Assembly: GCA_000756795.1 (NCBI GenBank)
Contig: CCSI01000008.1
Coordinates: 18,668 to 82,667, forward strand
Source of the DNA: Qipengyuania vulgaris
Lineage (GTDB): Bacteria > Pseudomonadota > Alphaproteobacteria > Sphingomonadales > Sphingomonadaceae
Reading direction: 5' to 3'
Length of the DNA stretch: 64,000 bases
Below are positions 27,108 to 36,639 of the stretch, piece by piece (position 1 is the first letter of the stretch; every line of letters starts with the position of its first letter). Under the pieces are notes generated by a model. That model worked only from the letters and a program-made list of their open reading frames with translations. It did not search any database and was not told the origin of the DNA. Both the position numbers and the translations under genes were made by a program.

Positions 27108-29159
27108 ATGGAAGCGCTGCGCAGCATTTGGCTGGCTCTCGTGCTGGCTGCGGCCTTGCTGCTGCCCGCTTCGCTGTCGGCGCAGGAAGCGCGCTTTGGC
27201 GATGACAATATCGCGGTCGAATTGCGAAGCGACGGTCCTCCCGTGCCGGGCGAGACCTGGATGCTGGCGCTGCATTTCACCCCCAGCAGCAGCGAATGGC
27301 ACGGATACTGGTCCAACCCCGGCGATGCGGGGCAGGGCATGGATTTGCAGCTCGACCTGCCCGAGGGCTGGGAGGCCGGCGAGCCGCTTTACCCCGTGCC
27401 GCAGGTGCTGGTGATTTCCGGCCTGATGAACCACATTTACGAGGGCGACTACGCCGTGCTCGTGCCGGTGGAAGTCCCCGAGCAGGCGGCGGTGCAGAAC
27501 ATCGTGCCTATTACCGGTTTCGTGTCCTATCTCGCGTGCACCGACCGTGTATGCGTGCCGCAAGATGCGCGACTGCGGGTCCGCGAGGGTGGCGACTTCC
27601 GAGCATGGCAGGCAGCGGTCGCTCCGGCGCTCGACAGCGTGGCGGGCTACGAGGTGACGCGCGACCGGCTGCGGGTCGGCATTCCGATGCCCGCCGACTT
27701 GGAACTTGGCGATTTGCACCTGTTTATGGGCACGAGCGATTTCGGCAGCGGCCTCGCGCCCGACTATGCCGCGACCCAGACCTTCATCCGTGAGGGCGAT
27801 TTGCTGGTCGTCGAAATGCCGCTGAAACGCCGCGATGGGTTCGAGGCTTCACCGCTGCCTGAACGTATCGAGGGCATCCTCGCGCTGGGCGAAGGGCAGG
27901 GCGTAAGGTTCACTGCAGAGCAGCGCGACGTGCCGCTCGAGGGTGTGAAAGCCTTGCGCGGACCGGTCGATGTGCCGGAATTCTGGGTGTTGTTGCTGGC
28001 CGCGCTGGCGGGCGGATTGCTCCTCAACATCATGCCCTGCGTCTTTCCCATCCTCAGCCTGAAAGCGCTCGCGCTTGCCAAGGCAGGCGGCGACGAGATG
28101 TCCGCTCGCCGCGATGCGCTGGCCTATACGGCGGGTGTCGTGCTGGCCTGTGCCGGGCTGGGCGCGCTCATCATCCTGCTGCGCTCGGCAGGCGAGCAGG
28201 TGGGCTGGGCCTTCCAGTTGCAGGAGCCGCGTGTCGTGGGCGCGCTATTTCTGCTTGCGGTCGCGATCACAGCCAATTTCCTCGGCCTCTTCCAGGTGCC
28301 GGGCATGGCAATTGCCGGCGGCAAACCTTCTATGCGCGGGTCTTTCGGGACCGGCTTGCTGGCCGCCTTCGTAGCGACGCCCTGCACAGGGCCGTTCATG
28401 GCGCTGGCTTTGGGCGCGGCGCTCGTGCTGCGGCCCGTCGAGGGCTTCGCGATATTCACCGCGCTAGGTATCGGTCTCGCGCTGCCGTTCCTCCTCATCG
28501 GTTTCATCCCCGCGTGGCGTCGACGCCTGCCAAAGCCCGGACCATGGATGGAGCGCTTCCGCCGCTGGATGGCCTTGCCGATGGGACTGACCGTGCTCGC
28601 GCTCGCATGGCTCTTGTGGCGAATTGCCGACAATTTCTGGCTGGCCATGCTGGCTGCGGTGACGGTGATCCTGCTGATGGTCCTCGCATCCTTGGGGCAG
28701 CGCCAGAAACGCGGGCAGGGCGGCGGGAGGATTTTCCTCGCCTGCATCGTGGCCTTGGCGATTTTCGCGCTCTCGATTTTCCCCGAGCCGGAGCCGCGCG
28801 CGCAGACCGAAAGCAGTCTGCTCGACCCGCAGCCATTCTCCGAAACCGCGCTGGCCGAGGCCCGCGCTTCGGGCCAGCCTGTGTTCGTCTGGTTCACTGC
28901 CGACTGGTGCGTCACCTGCAAGGTGAACGAGGGTGTCGCCATTGAGCGCGAGGAGACACGCACGGCGTTCGAGAAAGCGGGCGTCCTCACCCTGCGCGGC
29001 GACTGGACGCGGCGCGACGAGGATATTGCCGCATTCCTCGCCAGCCAGGGTGCGGCGGGCGTGCCGCTGTACCTCTGGTATCCGGCTGGCGGCGAGGCGC
29101 AGCAATTGCCGCAGGTGCTTACGCCGGAGACCCTTCCGGCTCTGGCGGAGCAGAGATAG
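27108..29159 (+). CDS. Protein-disulfide reductase (DsbD/ScsB-like)
   Basis: A 683-residue protein. A signal peptide (to about residue 25, ending SLSAQ) is followed by a periplasmic DsbD-alpha-like domain with a Cys pair in CTDRVCVPQ, an eight-helix membrane domain with the two electron-carrying cysteines in NIMPCVFPILSLKAL and ATPCTGPFMALALG, and a C-terminal thioredoxin domain with WFTADWCVTCKVNE. It moves electrons from cytosolic thioredoxin to periplasmic disulfide partners. A GTG at 27090 is an alternative start. The last 41 bases overlap the 3' end of a convergent lipoprotein gene. Confidence 0.92.
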   Translation: MEALRSIWLALVLAAALLLPASLSAQEARFGDDNIAVELRSDGPPVPGETWMLALHFTPSSSEWHGYWSNPGDAGQGMDLQLDLPEGWEAGEPLYPVPQVLVISGLMNHIYEGDYAVLVPVEVPEQAAVQNIVPITGFVSYLACTDRVCVPQDARLRVREGGDFRAWQAAVAPALDSVAGYEVTRDRLRVGIPMPADLELGDLHLFMGTSDFGSGLAPDYAATQTFIREGDLLVVEMPLKRRDGFEASPLPERIEGILALGEGQGVRFTAEQRDVPLEGVKALRGPVDVPEFWVLLLAALAGGLLLNIMPCVFPILSLKALALAKAGGDEMSARRDALAYTAGVVLACAGLGALIILLRSAGEQVGWAFQLQEPRVVGALFLLAVAITANFLGLFQVPGMAIAGGKPSMRGSFGTGLLAAFVATPCTGPFMALALGAALVLRPVEGFAIFTALGIGLALPFLLIGFIPAWRRRLPKPGPWMERFRRWMALPMGLTVLALAWLLWRIADNFWLAMLAAVTVILLMVLASLGQRQKRGQGGGRIFLACIVALAIFALSIFPEPEPRAQTESSLLDPQPFSETALAEARASGQPVFVWFTADWCVTCKVNEGVAIEREETRTAFEKAGVLTLRGDWTRRDEDIAAFLASQGAAGVPLYLWYPAGGEAQQLPQVLTPETLPALAEQR

Positions 29160-29670
29160 CGTTCGCGCACTGCGTGATGAATTCGCCCGGACGCTGGCTT
29201 GCATTCAGAACCAGCGAGCCTGCACCCGGGACCGTAGCCTCGACACGGTTGCGCCCAGTCAGCACTTCCAGGCGCGGGTCGTCGGCGGGCAGGCGGCCTC
29301 GCCATAGCCATGGGCTGTTCTCTTCCGTCCCGTCCTGCTCTGCATCAATCCAGAGCCGTTCGACATGGCCGTTGCCGATAAGCGCCAGCACTGCCTTGGC
29401 GTTTGCATCGGCGCGCTCGAAGCGGGTGTAGACCAGCGTCCCGTCCTCGCAGCCGAGCGCCATAAGCGGCGCTTCGCCGGGCTTGCCGTAGAGAAGCCGT
29501 CCCGACTCCCCCAGCGCCCAGGCCGCACCCTCGGTATCGGGCGATTGCACAGGCTCGGCTGGCCGTGTCCGCTCGTCCGAGACCTCGCTGCGACCGAGGT
29601 ATTCGTCGGAAGCAGGCGGCTTGCATGCAGCGAGAAGGGCAAGTGAAGCGATGGTAGCGGCGCGAAGCAT
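29119..29670 (-). CDS. Hypothetical lipoprotein
   Basis: A 183-residue protein with a lipoprotein signal ending LALLAAC at residue 16, a disordered acidic segment and a mostly beta-rich domain. No known family is recognised. It has no same-strand neighbour within 59 bases (uvrB lies upstream). Its C-terminal codons overlap the end of the DsbD-like gene on the other strand by 41 bases; both reading frames look genuine there. Confidence 0.75.
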   Translation of the reverse strand: MLRAATIASLALLAACKPPASDEYLGRSEVSDERTRPAEPVQSPDTEGAAWALGESGRLLYGKPGEAPLMALGCEDGTLVYTRFERADANAKAVLALIGNGHVERLWIDAEQDGTEENSPWLWRGRLPADDPRLEVLTGRNRVEATVPGAGSLVLNASQRPGEFITQCANAISAPPEPEGSPA

Positions 29671-29729
29671 GCGCGCTGCTATGCCAACAGATATCGAGAC
29701 GGCAAGTGGCGCATCGCTCGTTTCAACCG

Positions 29730-31925
29730 TCAGGGCTTGCCGCCCATCCGTTTGTAGCGCGTCTTGCCATACCGTGTCTTGCGCGTGCCCGGCCTTCCGG
29801 CGTCGCTGCGGCCGACGCGTGGCGCCTTCTTCTCTTCGTCGCCAAGGCCGAGTTCGTCGTTTTCAAGACGGCGGATTTCGTCGCGCAGGCGGCCTGCTTC
29901 TTCGAATTCGAGGTCGGCAGCGGCCTTGCGCATGCGTTTCTCGAGGTCCTCGATATAGGCGCGCAGATTGTGGCCGACGAGGTTGTTGCGCTCGTCGTCG
30001 CCCGTGTCGACGGTGACCCCGTCCTGCGCAGCGGTATGCGCGACGATGTCGGCGATGTTGCGCTTGATGGTCTTCGGCGTAATGCCGTGTTCTTCGTTAT
30101 AGGCTTGCTGCTTTTCGCGGCGGCGGTCGGTTTCCGCCATTGCGCGCTCCATCGAACCCGTCACGCGGTCGGCATAGAGGATTACGCGGCCCTCGACATT
30201 GCGCGCGGCGCGTCCAATGGTCTGGACGAGGCTGGTTTCGCTGCGAAGGAAGCCTTCCTTGTCGGCATCGAGGATGCAGACGAGCCCGCATTCGGGAATG
30301 TCGAGACCTTCGCGAAGCAAGTTGATGCCCACCAGCACGTCGTAAACGCCGAGCCGCAGGTCGCGGATGAGTTCGATACGCTCCAGCGTCTCCACGTCGG
30401 AGTGCATGTAGCGGACCTTCACGCCCGCCTCGTGCATGAATTCGGTAAGGTCCTCCGCCATGCGCTTGGTCAGCGTGGTGACGAGCGTGCGATAGCCCAT
30501 CTTGGCGGTCTTCTTGCATTCCTCGATGCAGTCCTGGACCTGGTCCTCGACCGGCTTGATCTCGACCGGCGGATCGATGAGGCCGGTGGGGCGGATGACC
30601 TGTTCGGCGAAGACGCCGCCGGTTTGCTCCATTTCCCACGTGCCCGGGGTTGCCGAAACACAGAAAGTCTGCGGGCGCATCGCGTCCCATTCGTTGAAAC
30701 GAAGCGGGCGGTTGTCGATGCAGCTGGGCAGGCGGAAACCGTATTCGGCCAGCGTGATCTTGCGCCGGTGGTCGCCCTTCGCCATCGCGCCGATCTGCGG
30801 CACGGTCTGGTGGCTTTCGTCCACGAAGAGCAGCGCGTTTTCGGGCAGGTATTCGAACAGCGTCGGCGGCGGTTCGCCGGGCAGGCGACCGGTAAGGAAG
30901 CGGCTGTAATTCTCGATCCCGGCGCAGGAACCGGTGGCGGCGATCATCTCGAGGTCGAAATTGGTGCGCTGTTCGAGCCGCTGCGCTTCGAGAAGGCGGC
31001 CATCCTCGTGCAGTTCCTTGAGCCGTTCGGTCAGCTCGAACTTTATGGCTTCGCTGGCCTGTTTCATCGTCGGGCCGGGCGTGACGTAGTGCGAATTGGC
31101 GTAGACGCGCACCTTGTCGAGGCTTGCGCCTTTCTTGCCGGTGAGCGGGTCGAACTCGCTGATTTCCTCGATCTCGTCGCCGAAGAAACTGATCCGCCAG
31201 GCCATGTCCTCATAATGCGAGGGGAAGATTTCGAGGCTGTCACCGCGCACCCGGAAATTACCGCGCGCAAAGGCGGCGTCGTTGCGCTTGTACTGAAGGG
31301 CGACGAGCTTGCGGATCAGTTCGCGCTGGTCGACAGTTTCGTCCTTCTTGATATCGAAAATCATCGCCGAATAGGTTTCGACCGAGCCGATACCGTAGAG
31401 GCACGAAACCGAGGCAACGATGATGACATCGTCCCGTTCGAGCAGCGCGCGAGTGGCCGAGTGGCGCATCCGGTCGATGGCCTCGTTTACGCTAGATTCC
31501 TTCTCGATGTAGGTATCCGAGCGCGGCACGTAGGCTTCGGGCTGGTAATAGTCGTAATAGCTGACGAAATACTCGACCGCGTTCTCGGGGAAGAAGCTCT
31601 TGAACTCGCCATAGAGCTGCGCGGCGAGGATCTTGTTCGGCGCGAGGATGAGGGCAGGCCGCTGCAATTCCTCGATCACCTTGGCCATGGTGAAGGTCTT
31701 GCCCGAACCGGTGACACCCAAAAGCACTTGCGTCTGTTCGTCCTCGCGTGCCGAGCCGACCAATTCGGCAATCGCAGTCGGCTGGTCGCCGCTGGGCGTA
31801 TAATCGCTCACCAGCTTGAACTTCTTGCCCGGCATCGACTTTTCGGGGCGCATCGGTTTGTGCGGGGTGAAGTCTCCGGTTGTGTCCGGTTCTTCAAGTC
31901 CCCTGCGAATAACGAGTTCAGCCAT
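29730..31925 (-). CDS. uvrB: Excinuclease ABC subunit B
   Basis: A 731-residue nucleotide-excision repair helicase-like subunit. Walker A is in [16 protein letters not shown], the beta-hairpin region in [12 protein letters not shown], the DEAD-like box in FVDESHQT, helicase motif VI in [11 protein letters not shown], and the C-terminal UVR domain in [20 protein letters not shown]. It has a roughly 30-residue N-terminal extension before the usual [13 protein letters not shown], typical of sphingomonads. The ATG at 31925 is chosen over a TTG at 31961. No alphaproteobacterial LexA box (GTTC-N7-GTTC) is visible upstream. Confidence 0.97.
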   Translation of the reverse strand: MAELVIRRGLEEPDTTGDFTPHKPMRPEKSMPGKKFKLVSDYTPSGDQPTAIAELVGSAREDEQTQVLLGVTGSGKTFTMAKVIEELQRPALILAPNKILAAQLYGEFKSFFPENAVEYFVSYYDYYQPEAYVPRSDTYIEKESSVNEAIDRMRHSATRALLERDDVIIVASVSCLYGIGSVETYSAMIFDIKKDETVDQRELIRKLVALQYKRNDAAFARGNFRVRGDSLEIFPSHYEDMAWRISFFGDEIEEISEFDPLTGKKGASLDKVRVYANSHYVTPGPTMKQASEAIKFELTERLKELHEDGRLLEAQRLEQRTNFDLEMIAATGSCAGIENYSRFLTGRLPGEPPPTLFEYLPENALLFVDESHQTVPQIGAMAKGDHRRKITLAEYGFRLPSCIDNRPLRFNEWDAMRPQTFCVSATPGTWEMEQTGGVFAEQVIRPTGLIDPPVEIKPVEDQVQDCIEECKKTAKMGYRTLVTTLTKRMAEDLTEFMHEAGVKVRYMHSDVETLERIELIRDLRLGVYDVLVGINLLREGLDIPECGLVCILDADKEGFLRSETSLVQTIGRAARNVEGRVILYADRVTGSMERAMAETDRRREKQQAYNEEHGITPKTIKRNIADIVAHTAAQDGVTVDTGDDERNNLVGHNLRAYIEDLEKRMRKAAADLEFEEAGRLRDEIRRLENDELGLGDEEKKAPRVGRSDAGRPGTRKTRYGKTRYKRMGGKP

Positions 31926-32023
31926 GCGCGCACATATGGGGAACGTGGATGTGAGGTGCAACTCGTGTTGCGCAGACGTGTCAGGCTGCTAGCGTCGCGC
32001 GCAACTTTCTGAAGGGATTATCC

Positions 32024-32575
32024 ATGTTTCGTATCGCTCTTGCCTCATGTGCCGCCCTAGCTCTTGCTGCCTGTTCTTCGGGGAGCGACGATGTCGACGC
32101 CGATGGCGACGGCAAGATCTCGAACGAGGAAGCGCAGACGGCTGCAGCCAAGGTCCGCCGCCTCGAAGCAGGCGAATACAAGATGAGCATGGAGCTTCTC
32201 GAACTGGAAGATCCCGCGATGAAGCCCGAAGAAATCGAACAGGCCAAATCGTTCTTCTCGGCGATGGGCGGCATGGCTCCAGCCAAATGCATGAGCGAGG
32301 AAGAAGCCAACGAAGGTCTCGTCGGCGTGGCCGAGGGCATGCAGGAAGGCGATTGCACCATGGAAAGCCTGACCTCGAACGAGGATGGGATGAACGGTAC
32401 TATGACCTGCAAGGGCCAGAACGGTCCTGCCAAGGTAACGATGGACACGACCTCGACCGGCACGGAATCGGAAATGACCATGCGCGTGGTCGAGCCCAAT
32501 GGCAGCGGCGGCGAGAAGACTGTGGCGATGAAGGTCACCATGACCCGCACCGGCGACTGTACTCCGGCAGAATAG
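32024..32575 (+). CDS. DUF3617-like lipoprotein with an EF-hand loop
   Basis: A 183-residue lipoprotein: signal ending LALAAC (Cys17), then almost at once a canonical EF-hand calcium loop DADGDGKISNEE (residues 25-36), then a domain like DUF3617 (ALxAGEYKMSMELLEL style start, Cys pairs in PAKCMSEEE and EGDCTMES, MNGTMTCKG). DUF3617 proteins are periplasmic and of unknown function. The EF-hand next to the lipid anchor is unusual and suggests calcium-dependent folding or attachment. It is divergent from uvrB. Confidence 0.82.
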   Translation: MFRIALASCAALALAACSSGSDDVDADGDGKISNEEAQTAAAKVRRLEAGEYKMSMELLELEDPAMKPEEIEQAKSFFSAMGGMAPAKCMSEEEANEGLVGVAEGMQEGDCTMESLTSNEDGMNGTMTCKGQNGPAKVTMDTTSTGTESEMTMRVVEPNGSGGEKTVAMKVTMTRTGDCTPAE

Positions 32576-32620
32576 TCCATTCAGGAACCCGCCATCGCGC
32601 CCGCGCATTATTGCGGGACG

Positions 32621-33373
32621 ATGGCGAGTTTACCTTTCACCGAAGCACGCGCCGAATGGGGCCGCCGGTTGGCGCTGGCTGCCGAGCCATGTCCCGACGA
32701 TGCGCGCGGTCCGAAGGCGCTCCTGCTGCTCGGCGAATTCCTTTGGCCGCTAGAGCCGCTGAAGCGCCGTTTCTCAACGCTCGAGATTGCGCCTGCTCGC
32801 CACCCCAAGCACATCATGCTGCTGCCTGGTTTCGGCGCGCATCCCATCCGCATGCGCTGGATGGCGCGGGTGCTCGAAAAGGCGGGCCACACGGCGAAGA
32901 AGTGGGGGCTGGGCTACAACCTAGGCGCCACGGCCGACCGTTTCGCCAAGGTCGAGAAACGCCTCCTTGCGCTCTTCGAGGCCAAGGGCGAGCCCATCGT
33001 CCTCGTGGGCTGGAGCCTCGGTGGGACAATGGCGCGCGAACTTGCCAAGAAGCATCCCGACAAGGTCGAGAAGGTCGTGACCATGGGCTCGCCCTTCTCG
33101 GGCAGCCCGCGCGCGAACAATGGCTGGCGCGCCTATCAGGCGATTGCCGGACATCGCGTGGACGAGCCGGAAATCGACACGGTGATAGCCGAGAAGCCCC
33201 CTGTAGAGACCGTCGCTTTCTGGAGCCCACGTGACGGTATCGTCGCGCCCAAATGCGCCTGCGGCAAGCCGGGCGAGCGCGACCGCGCCGTGGCACTGCG
33301 CTGCACGCATATGGGCTTCGTCCTCTCGAACGAGTCCATGTCGGCGCTTCTTTCGGAACTGGACCGCGGCTGA
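32621..33373 (+). CDS. Alpha/beta hydrolase
   Basis: A 250-residue alpha/beta-hydrolase. HIMLLPGFGAHPIRM is the oxyanion strand-loop, GWSLGG (about residues 128-133) the nucleophile elbow with Ser, and the acid/His pair is likely in SPRDGIV and CTHMGFV. A Cys-rich loop CACGKPGERD precedes the His. Substrate unknown; possibly an esterase or lipase acting on acyl chains. No signal peptide, so cytosolic. It precedes the Anbu operon on the same strand by 63 bases, but is probably a separate unit. Confidence 0.85.
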   Translation: MASLPFTEARAEWGRRLALAAEPCPDDARGPKALLLLGEFLWPLEPLKRRFSTLEIAPARHPKHIMLLPGFGAHPIRMRWMARVLEKAGHTAKKWGLGYNLGATADRFAKVEKRLLALFEAKGEPIVLVGWSLGGTMARELAKKHPDKVEKVVTMGSPFSGSPRANNGWRAYQAIAGHRVDEPEIDTVIAEKPPVETVAFWSPRDGIVAPKCACGKPGERDRAVALRCTHMGFVLSNESMSALLSELDRG

Positions 33374-33436
33374 ACCCTTTAATTGGGTAAGAGAGCGCGG
33401 CGTCCTGCCGTGCGGGACCGATTTTCCAGGGGACAC

Positions 33437-34864
33437 ATGACCGGCTCTGCCGACTTCTTCAACGAGATGCGCGAGCCCGATGGCAGTGTGCGCCCCGCCT
33501 ATGCCGATTATTGCAAATGGTACGACGGGCAGGATCCCAAGCTGCTGCGACGCAAACATGACGAGGCGGAAACGAATTTCCGCAAGACCGGCATCACCTT
33601 CAACGTCTATGGCGAGGACGAGGCCGAAGAGCGCCTCATTCCCTTCGACATGGTCCCTCGCATCATCGATGCGGCCGAATGGCGGCGCCTGAGCCGCGGC
33701 ATTGAGCAGCGCGTGTCCGCGCTTAACGCATTCATGCACGACCTTTACCACCGACAGGAAATCGTGCGCGCCGGTCGCCTGCCAGAGCGGTTATTGCGCA
33801 ATAACGAGGCGTGGCTGGCCAATATGGTCGGCTTCACTCCGCCGGGCGGGGTGTATACGCATATCGTCGGCATCGACTTGGTGCGAACGGGGCCGGACGA
33901 GTTCTTCGTGCTTGAAGACAACGCCCGCACGCCTTCGGGCGTCAGCTACATGCTCGAAAATCGCGAAACGATGATGGCGATGTTCCCAGAGCTGTTCCTG
34001 CGCTGCCCTGTCGAGCAGGTTTCCGACTATCCCCGCCGCCTCGCCAAAAGCCTCGCAGCCTGCGCGCCCGAATGCGCCGGAGAGCGTCCCGTAGTCGCCG
34101 TGCTTACCCCGGGCATCTACAACTCCGCCTATTTCGAGCACGCTTTCCTCGCCGACCAGATGGGCGCGGAGCTGGTTGAGGGCAGCGACTTGCGCGTGGT
34201 CGATGGCCGCGTCGCGATGCGCACCACCAGCGGATACAAGGCGGTCGATGTCATTTACCGTCGCGTGGACGACGAATTTCTCGACCCGCTCACATTCAAT
34301 CCCGACAGCGTGCTGGGTGTGCCGGGCATCATGGATGTCTATCGCGCGGGCGGCGTCACCATCGCCAATGCGCCCGGAACCGGCGTGTGCGACGACAAGG
34401 CCATCTACTCCTTCATGCCCGAAATCGTCGAATTTTACACCGGTGAGAAACCGCTGCTGCCCAATGTCGAGACATGGCGCTGCGCGGACGAAGAGAGCCT
34501 GAAGTACGTGCTCGACAATCTCGAAGAACTGGTGGTGAAAGAAGTCCACGGCTCGGGCGGCTACGGTATGCTCGTCGGCCCCGCAGCCTCGAAGAAGGAA
34601 GTGGAGGAATTCCGCGCCAAGATTGTCGCCAAGCCCGACAATTACATCGCGCAGCCGACGCTTTCGCTCTCGACCTGCCCTATCTTCACGAAGAAGGGCC
34701 TCGCGCCGCGTCACGTGGATTTGCGGCCCTATGTGCTTGTCTCCCCGGACAAAATCGACATCACGCCCGGCGGCCTCACCCGCGTGGCGCTGAAGGAAGG
34801 TTCGTTGGTGGTGAATTCGAGCCAGGGCGGCGGCACGAAAGATACATGGGTGCTTAAAGACTGA
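33437..34864 (+). CDS. Circularly permuted ATP-grasp protein (Anbu operon)
   Basis: A 475-residue protein of the circularly permuted type 2 ATP-grasp family (formerly DUF404/DUF407). It is recognised by FFNEMREPDG, MDVYRAGGVTIANAPGTGVCDDKAIY, VVKEVHGSGGYGMLVGP (ATP-binding) and ASTLSLS-type QPTLSLSTCP near the end. Such enzymes probably form amide bonds; the substrate is unknown. It starts a four-gene operon with alpha-E, transglutaminase and Anbu genes, and its TGA shares a base with the next ATG. The ATG at 33437 is preceded by CCAGGGGAC. Confidence 0.92.
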   Translation: MTGSADFFNEMREPDGSVRPAYADYCKWYDGQDPKLLRRKHDEAETNFRKTGITFNVYGEDEAEERLIPFDMVPRIIDAAEWRRLSRGIEQRVSALNAFMHDLYHRQEIVRAGRLPERLLRNNEAWLANMVGFTPPGGVYTHIVGIDLVRTGPDEFFVLEDNARTPSGVSYMLENRETMMAMFPELFLRCPVEQVSDYPRRLAKSLAACAPECAGERPVVAVLTPGIYNSAYFEHAFLADQMGAELVEGSDLRVVDGRVAMRTTSGYKAVDVIYRRVDDEFLDPLTFNPDSVLGVPGIMDVYRAGGVTIANAPGTGVCDDKAIYSFMPEIVEFYTGEKPLLPNVETWRCADEESLKYVLDNLEELVVKEVHGSGGYGMLVGPAASKKEVEEFRAKIVAKPDNYIAQPTLSLSTCPIFTKKGLAPRHVDLRPYVLVSPDKIDITPGGLTRVALKEGSLVVNSSQGGGTKDTWVLKD

Positions 34865-35808
34865 TGCTCGGCAGAACCGCAAACGGCCTTTTCTGGATGT
34901 TCCGCTATCTCGAGCGGGCCGAGAACACCGCGCGCCTGCTCGATGCTGGCTTGCGCATGGCACTCACCCGCGACCTTGTGACGGCGGAGGAGGAGTGGCG
35001 CTCGGTCATTGCTACCTCGGGCCAGAAGAACGCTTACGAGGCGAAGCACGGCAGCTACACCGGCATGCAGGCATGGAACTTCCTGCTGCGCGAAAAGAGC
35101 AATCCTGCGAGCATCCACTCGATGTTCGGCCTCGTGCGCCAGAACGCGCGGCTGGCTCGCAACGCCATCAGCGGCGAGTTGTGGGAGGCGGTCAACGAGA
35201 ACTGGCTCGTCATCGACGAGCAACTGGAGAAGCCGGTCGGTGAAAACCGCGTGCTCGATACGGTCAAGACCATCCGCCGCGCCGGCACGATGGCGCGCGG
35301 CGCTTTGCAGGGTTCGATGCTGCGCGAAGAAGGCTATCACTTCGCGCTGTCAGGCATGTTCATCGAACGCGCCGATGCCATCGCGCGCATCCTCGATATC
35401 AAGTATTACCTGCTGCTGCCGTCGCTCTCTTACGTCGGGTCGAGCCTCGACACCAGGCAGTGGGACACGGTGCTGCGCTCGGTGTCGGGCGACCGCGCCT
35501 ATCGCTGGCTCAATGCGGCGCAGGTCGACGCGCGCAGCATTTGCGAGTTTCTTATCCTCGACGACCGCTTCCCGCGCAGCCTTGCATTCTGTCATTCGGA
35601 ACTGCGCGCAAACCTCGCCGCGCTCGCCCGCATTCACGGCACCGAGGGCGAGAGCAACGCCCTAATGCGCGATGCCGATACGCGGCTGACAAACCTCAGC
35701 ATCGACGAGATTTTCGACCAGGGCCTGCACGAATTTCTCGTCGACTTCACCTCCTGCAACGCCGCCATCGGCGACGCGATTGCCGCAGACTACAGGTTCC
35801 TCAGCTGA
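34864..35808 (+). CDS. Alpha-E domain protein (Anbu operon)
   Basis: A 314-residue all-helical alpha-E domain protein, beginning MLGRTANGLFWMFRYLERAENTA as is standard for the family. Highly conserved charged helices (RYLERAE, FIERADAIARILD) suggest a binding or catalytic helical bundle, but no reaction is established. It is coupled to the ATP-grasp gene (TGATG) and to the transglutaminase gene (TGATG). The three are almost always found together and are thought to make or process an unknown peptide-like product. Confidence 0.92.
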   Translation: MLGRTANGLFWMFRYLERAENTARLLDAGLRMALTRDLVTAEEEWRSVIATSGQKNAYEAKHGSYTGMQAWNFLLREKSNPASIHSMFGLVRQNARLARNAISGELWEAVNENWLVIDEQLEKPVGENRVLDTVKTIRRAGTMARGALQGSMLREEGYHFALSGMFIERADAIARILDIKYYLLLPSLSYVGSSLDTRQWDTVLRSVSGDRAYRWLNAAQVDARSICEFLILDDRFPRSLAFCHSELRANLAALARIHGTEGESNALMRDADTRLTNLSIDEIFDQGLHEFLVDFTSCNAAIGDAIAADYRFLS

Positions 35809-36626
35809 TGCGCCTCTCGATCCGCCACACCACTCGCTATCGCTTCGACAATCCGGTCGTGCACGCGCTCCAGCGCCTGCGACTGACGCCCAAGGAAACC
35901 CAGGGTCAGGAAATCCTCGAATGGGAAATGGAGTACGAGAATGCGCATGAGGAGCTGACCTATGAGGACCAGCACCACAACACGACCACGCTGGTCGGGG
36001 TGGAGCCGGAGACGACCGAAGTCACCATCACCTGCCGCGGCAAGGTCGACACGAGCGACCAAGCAGGTGTCATCGGCCGCCATGCCGGACATCTGCCCTT
36101 GTGGAGTTTCCTGTCGCAGACGCGACTGACCCGTCCCGGTCCGGGCATGAAAAAGCTCATCGCCGACCTTGAGAAACACGAAGGCGAACGGCTCGACATG
36201 CTGCATGAATTGTCGCGAAGCACGCTCGACCGTGTCGATTACCAGGTCGGCAAGACCAACTGGAACACCACCGCCGAAGAGGCCTACGCCGCCAAGAACG
36301 GCGTGTGCCAGGACCATGCACATATCTTCATCGGCGCGGCCCGCGCGCTCGATGTGCCGGCGCGTTATGTCTCGGGCTACCTCATGATGAACGATCGCAT
36401 CGAGCAGGAGGCGACCCACGCCTGGGCGGAAGCCTATGTCGAGGGGCTCGGCTGGGTCGGCTTCGACATTTCCAACGGCATCAGCCCCGACGAGCGCTAT
36501 GTCCGCGTCGCCACGGGCCGCGACTATCGCGATGCCTCGCCCGTCACCGGTATCAGCTTCGGCAACACCAGCCAGATGCTCGAAGTCGATGTCGAGGTCG
36601 AGCAGCAGCAAATTCAGCAGCAGTAA
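35808..36626 (+). CDS. Transglutaminase-like protein (Anbu operon)
   Basis: A 272-residue protein: N-terminal beta domain (RLSIRHTTRYRFDNPV), then a transglutaminase core with the catalytic triad Cys in NGVCQDHAHIF, His in ATHAWAEAYV and Asp in GFDISNG. Such bacterial proteins are usually proteases or amidases. The tail is Gln-rich (EQQQIQQQ). The ATG shares a base with the alpha-E stop, and the Anbu gene follows 13 bases after its own stop. Confidence 0.92.
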   Translation: MRLSIRHTTRYRFDNPVVHALQRLRLTPKETQGQEILEWEMEYENAHEELTYEDQHHNTTTLVGVEPETTEVTITCRGKVDTSDQAGVIGRHAGHLPLWSFLSQTRLTRPGPGMKKLIADLEKHEGERLDMLHELSRSTLDRVDYQVGKTNWNTTAEEAYAAKNGVCQDHAHIFIGAARALDVPARYVSGYLMMNDRIEQEATHAWAEAYVEGLGWVGFDISNGISPDERYVRVATGRDYRDASPVTGISFGNTSQMLEVDVEVEQQQIQQQ

Positions 36627-36639
36627 CGAAAGAAAAACA

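Noticed and set aside
29706..32012. 768-codon plus-strand open frame
   Set aside because: Entirely antisense to uvrB, whose motifs are unmistakable.
31926..32023. LexA box for uvrB
   Set aside because: Only a single GAAC half-site is present; GTTC-N7-GTTC or GAAC-N7-GAAC is absent.
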